Shown here piece by piece: positions 32,754-32,996 of a DNA stretch of 32,996 nucleotides; the stretch's first letter is position 1; each line of letters begins with the position of its first letter. The notes under the pieces were generated by a model that searched no databases, was not told the origin of the DNA, and saw only the letters and a list, made by a program, of their open reading frames with translations. Source of the DNA: Flavobacteriaceae bacterium (GTDB lineage Bacteria; Bacteroidota; Bacteroidia; Flavobacteriales; Flavobacteriaceae); assembly GCA_947457255.1 (NCBI GenBank), contig CANGUZ010000028.1, positions 1-32,996 of the forward strand, in the 5' to 3' direction. The position numbers and the translations under genes are program-made.

Positions 32754-32996
32754 TTATTTAATAGTTAAAATATATTCTGAAACTTGGTCTAATTCTTCTT
32801 GATTTAATTGTGGAAATCCTGGCATTTGAGGTGCGTCTGCTCTTTTTTTGCCTGGTTTTTTGATCCAACTTTGTAAGCCAGCCTTATTGTCTTTGTAAAT
32901 AGAAGCCATTTCAATAACTGGCGGACCTACTAATTTTAAATCGGGTTTGTGACAAGCCGTACAATTTTGTTTGAATACGTTTTCTCCTTTTTGTGC
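32754..32996 (-). CDS. c-type cytochrome, 5' part beyond window
   Basis: An open frame of 81 codons from the window edge to the stop at 32754-32756. It contains one haem-binding CxxCH motif (FKQNCTACHKPDLKLVGPP) and a distal Met ligand in DAPQMPGFPQL. This is a class I cytochrome c domain acting in the periplasm in electron transfer. The N-terminus with signal peptide or further domains is outside the window. The following small membrane genes and terminator suggest the end of a respiratory operon. Confidence 0.85.
   Translation of the reverse strand, partial: AQKGENVFKQNCTACHKPDLKLVGPPVIEMASIYKDNKAGLQSWIKKPGKKRADAPQMPGFPQLNQEELDQVSEYILTIK

Overview
The window looks like a chromosomal segment from a member of the Flavobacteriia, most likely Flavobacterium or a close relative. 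It is strongly AT-rich and start codons lack clear Shine-Dalgarno sequences. Several promoters fit the Bacteroidetes form (TTG, about 19 bases, then TAnnTTTG). The gene content also fits: gldF/gldG gliding genes, a protein with a type IX secretion (T9SS) C-terminal signal, an HU-HIG type HU protein, and a proteorhodopsin paired with its retinal-forming enzyme. This identification is an inference from content; no 16S or other marker is present.

Positions 1-23,550 are mostly ordinary chromosome. From the left: a conserved minus-strand block (Rossmann/DUF2520 protein, KdsC-type phosphatase, UbiA prenyltransferase, Maf); a decayed IS4-type transposase; a small exported ankyrin protein; dnaN; gldF-gldG; a small monooxygenase-fold protein; a six-bladed NHL propeller carrying a T9SS signal; a SAM hydrolase-like protein divergent from a PhoH ATPase; an exported propeller protein of unknown role; purC; smpB; a VF530-type protein; an aldose-epimerase-like protein; a conserved unknown; an exported M1 peptidase; and dnaK. 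Next comes a phototrophy cassette: blh (beta-carotene cleavage, minus) divergent from a DTE-type, methionine-tuned (predicted green) proteorhodopsin (plus). The cassette is bracketed by two terminators that match over 35 bases with one difference. An exported unknown and a RidA-family protein close this part.

Positions 23,550-32,300 are accessory DNA. The region holds a second transposase relic, an array of four REP-like hairpins, a four-helix-bundle-like protein, and then a compact restriction-modification locus (25,866-29,500). The locus encodes a DpnA-like beta-class adenine methyltransferase translationally coupled to an 88-aa unknown. Divergent from these are an Xre/C-type regulator and an abutting PD-(D/E)XK endonuclease. 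Convergent with the endonuclease is a Dam-like alpha-class methyltransferase that carries a ParB-like domain at its C-terminus. The intergenic control region has nested palindromes and a GATC that overlaps a predicted promoter box. Beyond it lie an HU gene, a second copy of the HU gene's 3' flank without the gene, twin palindromes, a decayed ORF, a long inverted repeat and a truncated AlbA/RecG-like gene: typical of a site with repeated insertion and loss.

The right edge returns to housekeeping or respiratory content: a c-type cytochrome (partial) followed by two very small membrane-protein genes and a terminator. The most interesting parts are the two-methyltransferase R-M locus with its Dam-ParB fusion, and the rhodopsin cassette with its matched flanking terminators.
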